NCBI RefSeq assembly: GCF_002150685.1
Contig: NZ_MSSW01000019.1
Span: 1 to 64,000, forward strand
Length of the DNA: 64,000 nt
Direction: 5' to 3'
Source: Algoriphagus antarcticus
GTDB taxonomy: Bacteria > Bacteroidota > Bacteroidia > Cytophagales > Cyclobacteriaceae
Shown: piece after piece, positions 25,832 to 34,216 of the stretch
Layout: each line of letters opens with the position of its first letter
Position numbering within the stretch: the stretch's first letter is position 1
The notes under the pieces: generated by a model
Seen by the model: only the letters and a program-made list of their open reading frames with translations
What the model was told of the DNA's origin: nothing
Database searches by the model: none
Translations under genes and position numbers: made by a program

Positions 25832-26260
25832 ATGAAAAAAGTATTTCTTGAAGGAGCGATTTCTTCCGAATTTATAGCTGAATCTATTGCGAAGCATCAA
25901 AGCAAGCATAGTATCGGCGCTCATAATATTTTCTTAGGCCAAGTACGGGCGGATGAAGTTGGTGATCAAAAAGTGGTGGCGATAGAATACACTGCCTATG
26001 AGGAAATGGCGAATGAAAAATTACATGAAATCCGGGAATCAGCTTTTGAGAAGTTCGATTTGACTTGCCTGCATATTTATCATAGCTTGGGGAAAGTGGA
26101 GGTTGGGGAGATCTGCATTTTCGTCTTTGTCTCTTCAAAACGAAGGAAGCAAGTCTATGAGGCTACGGAGTATTTGGTGAATAGAGTGAAGGAGGAAGTG
26201 CCGATTTTTGGCAAGGAAATCTTTGACAATGCCGATCATCAGTGGAAAGTAAATAGCTGA
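25832..26260 (+). CDS. moaE: Molybdopterin synthase catalytic subunit MoaE
   Basis: Protein of 142 residues forming the large subunit of molybdopterin synthase, which transfers two sulfurs from MoaD to precursor Z. Marks: AHNIFLGQVRADE, VAIEYTAYEEMAN, HIYHSLGKVEVGEICIFVFVSSKRRKQVYEA and VKEEVPIFGKEIF, where the lysines of the active site lie. Length is typical. It stands 140 bases from moeB because of an inserted repeat, and 15 before the moaC-moaB fusion gene. Confidence 0.93.
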   Translation: MKKVFLEGAISSEFIAESIAKHQSKHSIGAHNIFLGQVRADEVGDQKVVAIEYTAYEEMANEKLHEIRESAFEKFDLTCLHIYHSLGKVEVGEICIFVFVSSKRRKQVYEATEYLVNRVKEEVPIFGKEIFDNADHQWKVNS

Positions 26261-26275
26261 AAAGTATAGAAATTA

Positions 26276-27193
26276 ATGGTAGATATCACACATAAAGTCA
26301 CCACACTTCGTACGGCAAAAGCCCAAGCGATTGTCCATGTCAGCTCGGCTGAGACCATTGCGGCTGTGGTGGAAAATCGTGTGCCTAAAGGAAATGTCTT
26401 TGAAATGGCGAAAGTCGCAGGACTTTTCGCAGTGAAAAACACGCATATCGCCATTCCTGACTGTCACCCACTTCCAGTAGAATATACCGCAGTGGAGTAT
26501 GAGATAGATGATCTGGAAATCCGAATATTTATCACGGTCAAGACGGTGTATAAAACTGGAGTGGAAGTGGAAGCGATGCACGGCGCCTCGGTCATTGCCT
26601 TGACTATGTATGATATGCTGAAGCCCATCGACAAGGGAATTACCATTCGAGAAATTGGTTTGGTGCAGAAAACTGGAGGAAAATCCAGTTTCAAAGAGAA
26701 TAATCCAAAAGAAATTCAAGCCGCGGTGGTGGTTTGCTCTGACTCCATTTCCAAAGGAATCAAAGAAGATCGCTCAGGAAAAGTGATTGTGGATAAGTTG
26801 AAATCATATGGAGTGAAAGTAAACTCCTATGAGGTGATTCCTGATGAGCTAGAATTGATCAGAGCTAGGACTTTTGAACTGGCGGACAAGAATCAATTGG
26901 TGATTTTTACTGGAGGAACTGGACTATCTCAGCGAGACGTTACTCCGGAAGCGTTGGAGCCAATACTTGAGCGAAGAATCCCAGGTGTCGAGGAAGCTAT
27001 CCGAAGCTATGGACAAAGAATTATGCCTTTCGCAATGCTGTCTAGGTCTGTAGCCGGGACAATAGGTGACAGCATAATCTTGGCTTTGCCAGGATCAACA
27101 AATGGAGCAAAGGAATCAATGGATGCGATTTTCCCGCATTTATTGCATGTATTTAAAATATTGAAAGGAGCCAATCATGAGCCAAGCGAGTAA
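26276..27193 (+). CDS. moaCB: MoaC-MoaB fusion (cyclic pyranopterin synthase / adenylyltransferase)
   Basis: Protein of 305 residues made of two domains. Residues 1-145 are MoaC (VDITHKVTTLRTA, GNVFEMAKVAGLFAVKNT, IPDCHPLP, VEVEAMHGASVIALTMYDMLK), which converts the MoaA product to cyclic pyranopterin monophosphate. Residues 150-300 are a MogA/MoaB domain (VVVCSDSISKG, VIFTGGTGLSQRDVTPEAL, LPGSTNGAKESM), which adenylates molybdopterin before MoeA. The fusion joins an early and a late Moco step. It starts 15 nucleotides after moaE and overlaps moaA by 17 nucleotides, so the three are probably coupled. Confidence 0.93.
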   Translation: MVDITHKVTTLRTAKAQAIVHVSSAETIAAVVENRVPKGNVFEMAKVAGLFAVKNTHIAIPDCHPLPVEYTAVEYEIDDLEIRIFITVKTVYKTGVEVEAMHGASVIALTMYDMLKPIDKGITIREIGLVQKTGGKSSFKENNPKEIQAAVVVCSDSISKGIKEDRSGKVIVDKLKSYGVKVNSYEVIPDELELIRARTFELADKNQLVIFTGGTGLSQRDVTPEALEPILERRIPGVEEAIRSYGQRIMPFAMLSRSVAGTIGDSIILALPGSTNGAKESMDAIFPHLLHVFKILKGANHEPSE

Positions 27194-28190
27194 TATTCAT
27201 GAGCTAAAAGATACATTTGGGAGGACTCACAATTACCTGCGAATCTCCCTGATAGAGAAGTGCAATTTGCGCTGCAAATATTGCATGCCTGCTGATGGAA
27301 TTCCACTAAGCCCAAAAGCTTCCCTGATGAGTGCGGAGGAAATACTTGAGTTTGCCAGAATATTTGTAAGATTAGGTGTGGATAAGATTCGACTCACTGG
27401 TGGCGAACCTTTACTTCGTAAGGATATTTATGAAATTCTCGAAGGCCTTTCTGAGCTTCCTGTGGATCTTTCACTGACTACTAATGGGTTGCTGATTGAC
27501 AGGCATGTGGATAACTTTAAGAAATTGGGTGTCAAAAACATCAACTTCAGTTTGGACACACTGAGAGAAGATCGATTTTTTGAGATTACACGAAGAACGG
27601 GTTTCCAGAAAACCTTGGATAATTTCCGCCTGCTACATGATCAGGGATTCAATCTCAAGATCAACACTGTTTTGGTAAAAGGAAGCAATGAGGATGAGTT
27701 GGTTGATCTGGTAAATCTGACTAAAGACTTTAACGTATCTGTGCGGTTTATAGAATTTATGCCATTCGACGGAAATCGCTGGGACAGATCCAAGATGGTT
27801 TCTGAGAAGGAAGTACTGGGACAATTGGGATCTCACTTCGGAACGGAACGGATTTCATCTCTCCCAAATGAGAATAATTTCACTGCCCGTAAATTCAAAA
27901 TAGAAGGCTACCAAGGTGACTTTGGAATCATCAGTTCGGTGACCAATCCCTTCTGTGGCACTTGCAACCGCATTCGTCTTACAGCAAACGGACGCATTAA
28001 GAATTGTCTTTTTTCCAATCAGGAAACTGATTTGCTATCGGCTATGCGGGCGGGCGAAGATGTGGAAACACTGATTTTGGAATCCATCCTCAAGAAAAAA
28101 GCCGTTCGTGCCGGCATGGACAGCTTAGAAAAATTATCCGATCCTGCACTTCATTCAGATAATCGAAGCATGATTGCGATTGGGGGGTGA
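27177..28190 (+). CDS. moaA: GTP 3',8-cyclase MoaA
   Basis: Radical SAM enzyme of 337 residues that starts Moco synthesis from GTP. The first cluster motif is CNLRCKYCMP near residue 29, followed by RLTGGEPLLRKD; the second iron-sulfur cluster is bound by CGTCNRIRLTANGRIKNCLF near residue 260. It ends in a diglycine (MIAIGG), important for activity in MoaA. The start overlaps the end of moaCB. It is the last gene of the Moco block; after 59 bases the DNA changes to minus-strand, more AT-rich accessory genes. Confidence 0.95.
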   Translation: MSQASNIHELKDTFGRTHNYLRISLIEKCNLRCKYCMPADGIPLSPKASLMSAEEILEFARIFVRLGVDKIRLTGGEPLLRKDIYEILEGLSELPVDLSLTTNGLLIDRHVDNFKKLGVKNINFSLDTLREDRFFEITRRTGFQKTLDNFRLLHDQGFNLKINTVLVKGSNEDELVDLVNLTKDFNVSVRFIEFMPFDGNRWDRSKMVSEKEVLGQLGSHFGTERISSLPNENNFTARKFKIEGYQGDFGIISSVTNPFCGTCNRIRLTANGRIKNCLFSNQETDLLSAMRAGEDVETLILESILKKKAVRAGMDSLEKLSDPALHSDNRSMIAIGG

Positions 28191-28249
28191 GGGCTGTGGT
28201 TTCTAAATGACCTAAGGATTAATTCTTTAATCGATTCATATGTTGATTT

Positions 28250-29023
28250 TTAATGTCCTGAGTTATTTATTCTATTTTGTATTGTGGATTTTTCACGATA
28301 ATCTAATAAGATCGGTAAATGCGTAGGTAGTCTAAACATTTTAAAAACTACGGATGTCTTCTCATCTATACTATAATTCTTAAAATGTGTTATCTCGTGA
28401 TGATAGGGTAAATCACCGTCAAAGCCAATTGTTAAAACATGTCCTAGAGGGGGGAATGATAGTTCAGATGCATATACAGAGAGTCCGAAGCTAAAATTTA
28501 CTGAAGTCATTAAAGGGAGATTTCTTAGTTGACCCTCTGAATTTAAGTATATGAAAATTCTATATTTTTCTGGAAGATTTTGACTATATAAATTGGAAAC
28601 GAAATCAGCCAATTCCTTATTTCTCTTCGAAAATAGAACAGAATTCATGGCTAAAAACATAGAAATTGTTTGCTTTAAAACTTTTAGCACTTCAAAATCA
28701 TGCATTTCAATTTCAAAATAGTTAAGGTCTTTTTTTTCAGCAGAATTGATAAAGCTGTTGCTATATCTATTAAAAGATGAAACATACTTCGAACCTAAAT
28801 TACTGTTGCAAGGACTGCATAATGAATAATATCCAACTCCTCCTTGCTCAACTTTACCCTTTTGATTATGCTCAAATGGGTTCTTACTTTCAAAAAAAGT
28901 CAAAAAAGCAACTTCCTTATATTTAGTGTTCTTATTAAACGTGACTTTAGGAGGGACATGTTCAAATGTCATTTCACTATATTTTCCACAAATTCTACAA
29001 AAATCCTTTATTCTGCGAGACAT
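28250..29023 (-). CDS. HNH-like zinc-binding protein, unknown function
   Basis: Protein of 257 residues with CRICGKYSEMTFEHVPPKV at residue 9 and CSPCNSNLGSKY near residue 90. The two Cys pairs together with the EHVPP histidine resemble HNH-type zinc nuclease modules. Such modules occur in mobile elements and defence genes, but the catalytic histidine pair cannot be confirmed by eye, and the rest of the protein (FEIEMHDFEVLK, ASELSFPPLGHVLTIGF) matches nothing I recognise. It is AT-rich compared with the Moco genes and sits convergent to moaA with two decayed genes beside it, suggesting a horizontally acquired patch. Confidence 0.6.
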   Translation of the reverse strand: MSRRIKDFCRICGKYSEMTFEHVPPKVTFNKNTKYKEVAFLTFFESKNPFEHNQKGKVEQGGVGYYSLCSPCNSNLGSKYVSSFNRYSNSFINSAEKKDLNYFEIEMHDFEVLKVLKQTISMFLAMNSVLFSKRNKELADFVSNLYSQNLPEKYRIFIYLNSEGQLRNLPLMTSVNFSFGLSVYASELSFPPLGHVLTIGFDGDLPYHHEITHFKNYSIDEKTSVVFKMFRLPTHLPILLDYREKSTIQNRINNSGH

Positions 29024-29034
29024 TTTTTTACAGC

Positions 29035-29447
29035 TTACTTATTATTAATCCATTTTAGAGTATGATCATGCGTCGTTAAAACATTGACCAAGTCAAACCA
29101 GTCTTGTCTATACTCAGATTCGTCAACCGTGTGCATGAAGTTCTGAAAGGGTTTTCGATTTGACAGTTGATGTAAAAGCTTGTCTTTAAAATGAGTATCG
29201 GTCAGCGAATTGGTGAAATCCTCCATCAACTGAAAACTCTCTCCCGAATCCATTTTTTCAAAGGGTATGTAGTTGTGCTCGTCAGATTCAATTTTCTCGA
29301 TAAGCTCTTCCCATTCTTCTTCTTCGAAAAATGGATCCTCTGGGTCAGGATGAGATTCTATTACTCCCGTTGGTTTGTGATAAAGCAGAGCATTCCACAG
29401 TCAAGCCAATCGGCGATTTCTTCTATGTCTTTTTCTGATATTTTCAT
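29035..29447 (-). pseudogene. UPF0158-family gene broken by a frameshift
   Basis: Reading from the ATG at 29447 gives MKISEKDIEEIADWLDCGMLCF, then a premature stop. If one T is added near 29381-29384, the reading continues as YHKPTG, DPEDPFFEEEEWEELIEKI, YIPFEKMDSGESFQLMEDF, RKPFQNFMHTVD and ends at 29035, a complete UPF0158-like protein of about 137 residues. The total length (413 bases) is one base short of a multiple of three. It is either a decayed gene or a sequencing error. The frame that remains open begins at an internal Met and is not a separate gene. Confidence 0.8.
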
Positions 29448-29460
29448 TTATAGAATTTGA

Positions 29461-29664
29461 CTAAAATTGATTTAATCGTCTCTCATTACTCAGTTCTTTT
29501 TCTCTCCTATTGGAAAATTCTTTTTTCCCGTATTCATCGACAAGCAAGGCCAACACTTCTGCCTCATCACTTTCTTGAGTACCGATTTTAGCTTCAAATA
29601 GTTGATCAAGTTTTTTTAGTGCGGATTGATAATCCTGTTCAGATTTTATGCGTTTTAAATCCAT
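29461..29664 (-). CDS. HigA-like antitoxin fragment without partner
   Basis: Protein of 67 residues. MDLKRIKSEQDYQSALKKLD, then EAKIGTQESDEAEVLALLVDEYGKKEF, matches the amino-terminal region of HigA-type antitoxins (the family pattern I-T-E-DY--AL, then GT-E-DE-EVL--LVE-YE). The usual carboxyl helix-turn-helix is missing; after EF the sequence becomes charged and stops. No HigB toxin is next to it: 30 bases upstream lies the end of the tannase gene. It may be a degraded or domain-only antitoxin. A spare T in a TTTT run could have changed its tail, since another frame reads PIGEKKN and stops. Confidence 0.55.
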   Translation of the reverse strand: MDLKRIKSEQDYQSALKKLDQLFEAKIGTQESDEAEVLALLVDEYGKKEFSNRREKELSNERRLNQF

Positions 29665-29694
29665 GATTGGTTAAATTGTGTCTGCATTTCTCTT

Positions 29695-31251
29695 TCATTT
29701 CCCTTTCACCCCGAAACTTTTCTCATCATTTGATTTACCTGCCCCATCGTAAATAGTCACTTTAGGATATGGATATACTGGGCGTGTCATCATAGTATTT
29801 CCTTCCTCTACTTTTGATAGGATTACTCGCTCCGGTGCATGATCATTTTCCACCCAGTCCTGTATCAATGTCACCCAATCAACTTGATCAGGACCAGTTC
29901 CTCCTCCGCAATGTAGCACTCCAGGCAATAAAAATAGGCGGATGTAGGAGTGTAAATCTTGATCCACCTTCAAAGCTTCCTCATAATGCTCAATCGTAGA
30001 GTAGGCAGAAATTGCAGGATCGTTCCATCCGTGATACATAATCATTTTCCCGTTTTGCTTTTTCAACTCGCTATAATCAGTCTGAGTGGCATCGAGATAA
30101 GCGGATGCATACTTAGTCTCTTCAAAGAAATTCTTAAAATCATATTGACTATAGTCCCAAGAAGAGTCGTTATAGACCAAATACTTGAACAAGTTAGTGC
30201 CAAACATATAATGCAAACTAGGATAACCTTCGAGGTACTGGCTGGTTCCACTGATCCAGAGATCCCAACCGGCGTCTCCGCTTTCCAAGCCAAAAGGAAA
30301 AGCTGGATATACTTGCTGATTTTCGACGATTAGTGGACTATAAACAGATTTGATTGCGGCTAGTTGCTCTTTGGTAAGACATTCAGCACCTGCTGTATCA
30401 TTAGGACACAGCGGAAGCATATCAAAATCAATGTGACAGTCTCTTGGATCATTTAAAATAGAGTCACTCAACCCATCTAAAGCATCACATTGCTTGAAGA
30501 TATGTTCTTGCAATAGCCTCAGATTATCATTGGTGATGACGGTTTTGCTTAATTCATTTGGGTTTGGATAATTGTTCTGACTGATTTGGACAAATTTGGC
30601 CCCCAAGGCAGGCCAACGGAAAGCTGGTGCGCCAGCTACATAACCATCAAAATCATCTGGATAAACTTGAGCCTCCATCATCGCTTGCCCTCCACCTCTG
30701 GAGCAGCCAATGAAATAGGAAAATGAAGGATAGTCACCGTAATAGGAGTTGATAATTGACTTGGATACTACGGCTGTTCTGTGGACTGCCAAACTTCCAA
30801 AGTTTAGTTGTCTCTCCATATTATCCAGTGCCCATGATGCCCCGTCAAGATTTTCGTCATGCCCGGTATCAGTACCCACAATTGCATATCCAACATTTAT
30901 ATAGGGGATTAGCTCATTTTGAATACTTCCTGCGAAACCTCCATTTCCAGACATTAGAAATCGTCCATTCCACTGAGCGGGTAAAAGCAATTCAAACTTT
31001 ATTTCCTTGCTTATTTTCCCTCGAACAAGACAAAATGACGTTTTACGATCAGCAATTGCAGCCCAATAATCATCGGCTTCAATAGCTTCATTTGACATGG
31101 TTTCGATTTCCATAATAGTCACATCAGGAAGTTGAAGATCCTTCAGTTGCTCGCATGGTACACATGATCCAATTTTTGTACTAATTTGACCCAATGCAAA
31201 TAATGGAGTCAATCCAACAACGACTGCAAAAAGATAACTTAAGCCTTTCAT
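29695..31251 (-). CDS. Tannase/feruloyl esterase family protein
   Basis: Secreted protein of 518 residues with a signal peptide (about 1-21). The nucleophile loop is IGCSRGGGQ (Ser184 with Cys183 before it), and near the end LLPGVLHCGGGTGPD gives a His-Cys pair; the Cys-Ser and His-Cys arrangement with a central Asp is the CS-D-HC pattern of this family, in which a disulfide holds the catalytic Ser and His together. It should hydrolyse ester bonds of aromatic acids, such as galloyl or feruloyl esters of plant or algal material. Length is typical. It is alone; downstream is the decayed HigA/UPF0158 patch. Confidence 0.88.
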   Translation of the reverse strand: MKGLSYLFAVVVGLTPLFALGQISTKIGSCVPCEQLKDLQLPDVTIMEIETMSNEAIEADDYWAAIADRKTSFCLVRGKISKEIKFELLLPAQWNGRFLMSGNGGFAGSIQNELIPYINVGYAIVGTDTGHDENLDGASWALDNMERQLNFGSLAVHRTAVVSKSIINSYYGDYPSFSYFIGCSRGGGQAMMEAQVYPDDFDGYVAGAPAFRWPALGAKFVQISQNNYPNPNELSKTVITNDNLRLLQEHIFKQCDALDGLSDSILNDPRDCHIDFDMLPLCPNDTAGAECLTKEQLAAIKSVYSPLIVENQQVYPAFPFGLESGDAGWDLWISGTSQYLEGYPSLHYMFGTNLFKYLVYNDSSWDYSQYDFKNFFEETKYASAYLDATQTDYSELKKQNGKMIMYHGWNDPAISAYSTIEHYEEALKVDQDLHSYIRLFLLPGVLHCGGGTGPDQVDWVTLIQDWVENDHAPERVILSKVEEGNTMMTRPVYPYPKVTIYDGAGKSNDEKSFGVKGK

Positions 31252-31445
31252 ATGAGTGGTTTTAACTACTGTTCGACATCCCTAAAATTTGAGATTGCCA
31301 ATAAAAAATACAATATAAATTCCGATAAATCTCAAGATTGGTTTGCCGAATTTCCCTTTTGATATTCCACAATACTCACATAAAAATTGAATCTCGCCTA
31401 CACCAAAACCTGAAGCAAAAATGTTTTACGCTAAACTAAATGCAT

Positions 31446-32090
31446 TCACCTCACCGTTCTTAGCGCTATGCTTTCCCTCGCCACCAGATAAATATAAATC
31501 AAATCTGTCACGAAAATTATAAGCCCAATGTAGAGAATTGGCTCGTGTACTCCTCCTGCGGTTTTGGAGCCTATTAATCCAAATAATATGGTGGTTGAAA
31601 ACGTACCGATGCACTTTGGAATCGCAATGAGCAAGGATTGTCCTTTGAGATCAGGTCTGCGAAAGTACATTCGAACAAATAGGAATGACATCAAAAAGTT
31701 AATTAAGTACCCGACATAAAGCGCTCCAATAATTATTCCTAGCTGCTCGAAAGCTAGATGCTGTATGATAAAGCACGCTAATAGAAATACGCTAGCTTGG
31801 ACGTAAAATGTGGACCTACTGGCTTTCACCTCCCGATGACCGTATTTGAAGTAGGTATATAATATCCCGATATCAATAAGCACCCAAATGCAGTTGACAT
31901 AGGTAGACACATGAGAGCCAAACACTAAATAGCCTTGGAAAGTATAATAGACTTCCCAAGAAAAATTTAAAGCAAGCGTCAAAAAAGGGATTCCATAGGA
32001 CTTGTCTTTAAATCCTATCCGTAATGCTTCAACATATGCTATGATCCAACCTATTCCACAGATGGCAATGAAGAGTGAACTAACAGTCAT
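31446..32090 (-). CDS. Seven-helix membrane protein, Pyr4/PaxB terpene-cyclase-like
   Basis: Membrane protein of 214 residues with about seven helices. It has NFSWE (Glu46) in the second helix, WVLIDIG (Asp73) in the third, and VTDLIYIYL (Asp196) in the last. In the fungal Pyr4/PaxB family of membrane meroterpenoid cyclases, an acidic residue in an early helix and an Asp in the last helix are essential; the same positions appear conserved here. A paralog lies at 61854-62522. Divergent orientation to eboA, 295 bases away, makes shared regulation possible. The cyclase identity is inferred from pattern, not proven; other seven-helix families remain possible. Confidence 0.5.
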   Translation of the reverse strand: MTVSSLFIAICGIGWIIAYVEALRIGFKDKSYGIPFLTLALNFSWEVYYTFQGYLVFGSHVSTYVNCIWVLIDIGILYTYFKYGHREVKASRSTFYVQASVFLLACFIIQHLAFEQLGIIIGALYVGYLINFLMSFLFVRMYFRRPDLKGQSLLIAIPKCIGTFSTTILFGLIGSKTAGGVHEPILYIGLIIFVTDLIYIYLVARESIALRTVR

Positions 32091-32385
32091 AATGGATTTA
32101 TTATCAAGAAAATGAGATCCCCACCAGAATTAAATTGAGCTCATGAGATCCCGAAATTATTCTTCATGCTATGTTTTTAACCAGGTAAGTCTCTTTTCAA
32201 AAGTCCTAAAAAGATAAGGAAAAACAGAATAACTGTCCTTTGATTTTGTAAGAAAATGATTTTTGTCAGGTATGGCACTTTTTCCTACCGCTGAGCACTA
32301 TCTCAGTGGATATTCTGTTAGATTTCAGCGTATTTTATAAAATTACATTAAAGTTGACGCCAAGCCCTAAACGGCAACTCAGATC

Positions 32386-33267
32386 ATGGAAAATCAATTA
32401 ACAAGCTATCTCACCCAATTGCTTGAAAGATCAGCTAATCAGAAAGGACTTGATTGGCTCAGTACCCAAATCGAAAAGATTAGGACTGAAGCCATTCCTT
32501 CAAAGTTTTTTCTGGCTTTCAGCCAGGCTTCACGCTATTTCAAAAAGGAGAAACTTGAGGTTTCCAATGATCTTATCATTCAAGCTGATCAGCTAGTTTC
32601 TGGCTTTCAGCCTGAGTTTTGGGATCAATTGCAGACAGCGCGTACGGTATTGATGCTGAGTTATCCACAGGAGAAAAAACCTTGGTTCACCGCGATGAAC
32701 CAGCTCTTTGAAACAGCGGATATGAAGGAGCATCAAGCGCTTTTTGCCGCCTTGCCGCTGATGCCTTTTCAGGAAGAATTAATTCCAAGAGCGATAGATG
32801 GCTTGCGAACGAATATTTCTCTGGTTTTTGATGCGATTGCTTTAAACAATCCATTTCCCGAGAAGTATTTCCCAGAAGCTAACTGGAACCAGATGGTGCT
32901 TAAAGCCATCTTTATGCAAAGACCTTTGTATAGAATTCAGGGATTGGAGGAAAGACGAAATCCAACTTTGGCAGCAATTGCTCGCGATTTCGCACATGAG
33001 CGATGGGCTGCAGGCAGAGCTGTTATGCCAGAGATTTGGCGCTTGGTATCACCTTTTGTGAATGAACAATTCTTTGAAGACCTGAAGAAGACATTGGCTA
33101 CAAAAGATGAACTTCAGATAAAAGCTGCACTTTTAACACTGAGAGAATCTGCCTATTTACCGGCAAAAGAACTCTTGAAAGCTTACCCTGATCAAGTCGC
33201 CACCCTCGATATGGACGCAATAGCCTGGGAAAGCATTGGTTTGGAATTCCAGCGAACTCGCGTTTAA
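32386..33267 (+). CDS. eboA: EboA protein
   Basis: Protein of 293 residues, mostly helical, with no signal peptide. It fits EboA: the first product of the ebo cluster, with a pattern QFFEDLKKTLATKDELQIKAALLTLRES near residue 220 and FPEANWNQMVLKAIFMQRPLYRI near 165. Biochemistry of EboA is not known. The identification rests on the gene order that follows (TatD-like, UbiA-like, DHQ-synthase-like, sugar isomerase-like, phosphodiesterase). It starts the operon; 40 bases separate it from eboB. The promoter should lie in the 295 bases shared with the divergent membrane-protein gene. Confidence 0.82.
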   Translation: MENQLTSYLTQLLERSANQKGLDWLSTQIEKIRTEAIPSKFFLAFSQASRYFKKEKLEVSNDLIIQADQLVSGFQPEFWDQLQTARTVLMLSYPQEKKPWFTAMNQLFETADMKEHQALFAALPLMPFQEELIPRAIDGLRTNISLVFDAIALNNPFPEKYFPEANWNQMVLKAIFMQRPLYRIQGLEERRNPTLAAIARDFAHERWAAGRAVMPEIWRLVSPFVNEQFFEDLKKTLATKDELQIKAALLTLRESAYLPAKELLKAYPDQVATLDMDAIAWESIGLEFQRTRV

Positions 33268-33307
33268 TCCTCTAATTTTACATTCCCTTATTTTAAATTC
33301 AAATACC

Positions 33308-34213
33308 ATGTATATAGATCCACATATCCACGTAGTATCCCGAACCACAGATGACTATGAAGCTATGCAAAAAGCAGGCATTGTAGCTGTCATAGAACCC
33401 GCTTTTTGGCTAGGACAGCCAAGGACCGAAGTTGGTAGTTTCAAAGATTACTTTAGCACACTAGTTGGTTGGGAGCGTTTTCGAGCCAGCCAGTTTGGTA
33501 TTGTGCATTATTGCACGATGGGTTTGAATTCCAAAGAAGCAAATAACGAAGCCTTGGCGGAGCAAGTGATGGAGTTGTTGCCTCTTTATGTAGGCAAAGA
33601 AGGTGTGGTCGCTATCGGTGAAATCGGCTATGATGATCAGACTGAGGCTGAGGATAAATTTTATAGACTACAGCTAGAATTGGCAAAAGAAGTGGATCTA
33701 CCTGTACTTATCCACACTCCACACCGTGACAAGCGAAAAGGCACTATTCGTAGTATGAATGTATCCGAAGAGCACGGCTTGGATCCGAAAATGGTGATCG
33801 TAGATCATAACAATGAGGAGACGGTAAAGGAGGTCTTGGATCGTGGATATTATGCTGGATTTACTATTTATCCACATACAAAAATGGGGTCTGAGCGCAT
33901 GGTGGAAATCGTGAGACACTATGGCCCAGAGCGAATAATCGTCAATTCTGCTGCTGATTGGGGGATATCTGATCCTCTGGCTGTGCCAAAAACAGCTGAC
34001 CTCATGCGTAAATCCGGAATTCCCGAAGAGCATATCAAACTGGTTACCTACCAAAATGCTTTGACTGCCTTTGGTCAAAGTGGACAAATGGACGAACGGG
34101 ATTGGCTGGATGCTGCACCATTGGATCAAACCAAAAAGATGAGCGGAAACTCTGTGCTTCGTGGTGGCCAAACACCACGTGTAGAAGGCAAAACAGATAT
34201 TGTAGAGAATTAA
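33308..34213 (+). CDS. eboB: EboB, TatD-like metal hydrolase
   Basis: Protein of 301 residues with the amidohydrolase/TatD core: MYIDPHIHV at the start, EIGYDDQT near residue 105, LIHTPHRDKR near 135, and VDHNNEET near 160; HxH, Glu, His and further His/Asp metal ligands are visible. The ATG at 33308 directly begins the DPHIH motif; upstream in-frame DNA is not similar to the family. Ebo B proteins are annotated as TatD-related hydrolases of unknown substrate. The gene ends three nucleotides before the eboC ATG at 34217. Confidence 0.88.
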   Translation: MYIDPHIHVVSRTTDDYEAMQKAGIVAVIEPAFWLGQPRTEVGSFKDYFSTLVGWERFRASQFGIVHYCTMGLNSKEANNEALAEQVMELLPLYVGKEGVVAIGEIGYDDQTEAEDKFYRLQLELAKEVDLPVLIHTPHRDKRKGTIRSMNVSEEHGLDPKMVIVDHNNEETVKEVLDRGYYAGFTIYPHTKMGSERMVEIVRHYGPERIIVNSAADWGISDPLAVPKTADLMRKSGIPEEHIKLVTYQNALTAFGQSGQMDERDWLDAAPLDQTKKMSGNSVLRGGQTPRVEGKTDIVEN

Positions 34214-34216
34214 TTG

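Noticed and set aside
29035-29253. Separate 72-residue gene
   Set aside because: It is the tail half of the frameshifted UPF0158 gene starting at 29447; its Met is internal.
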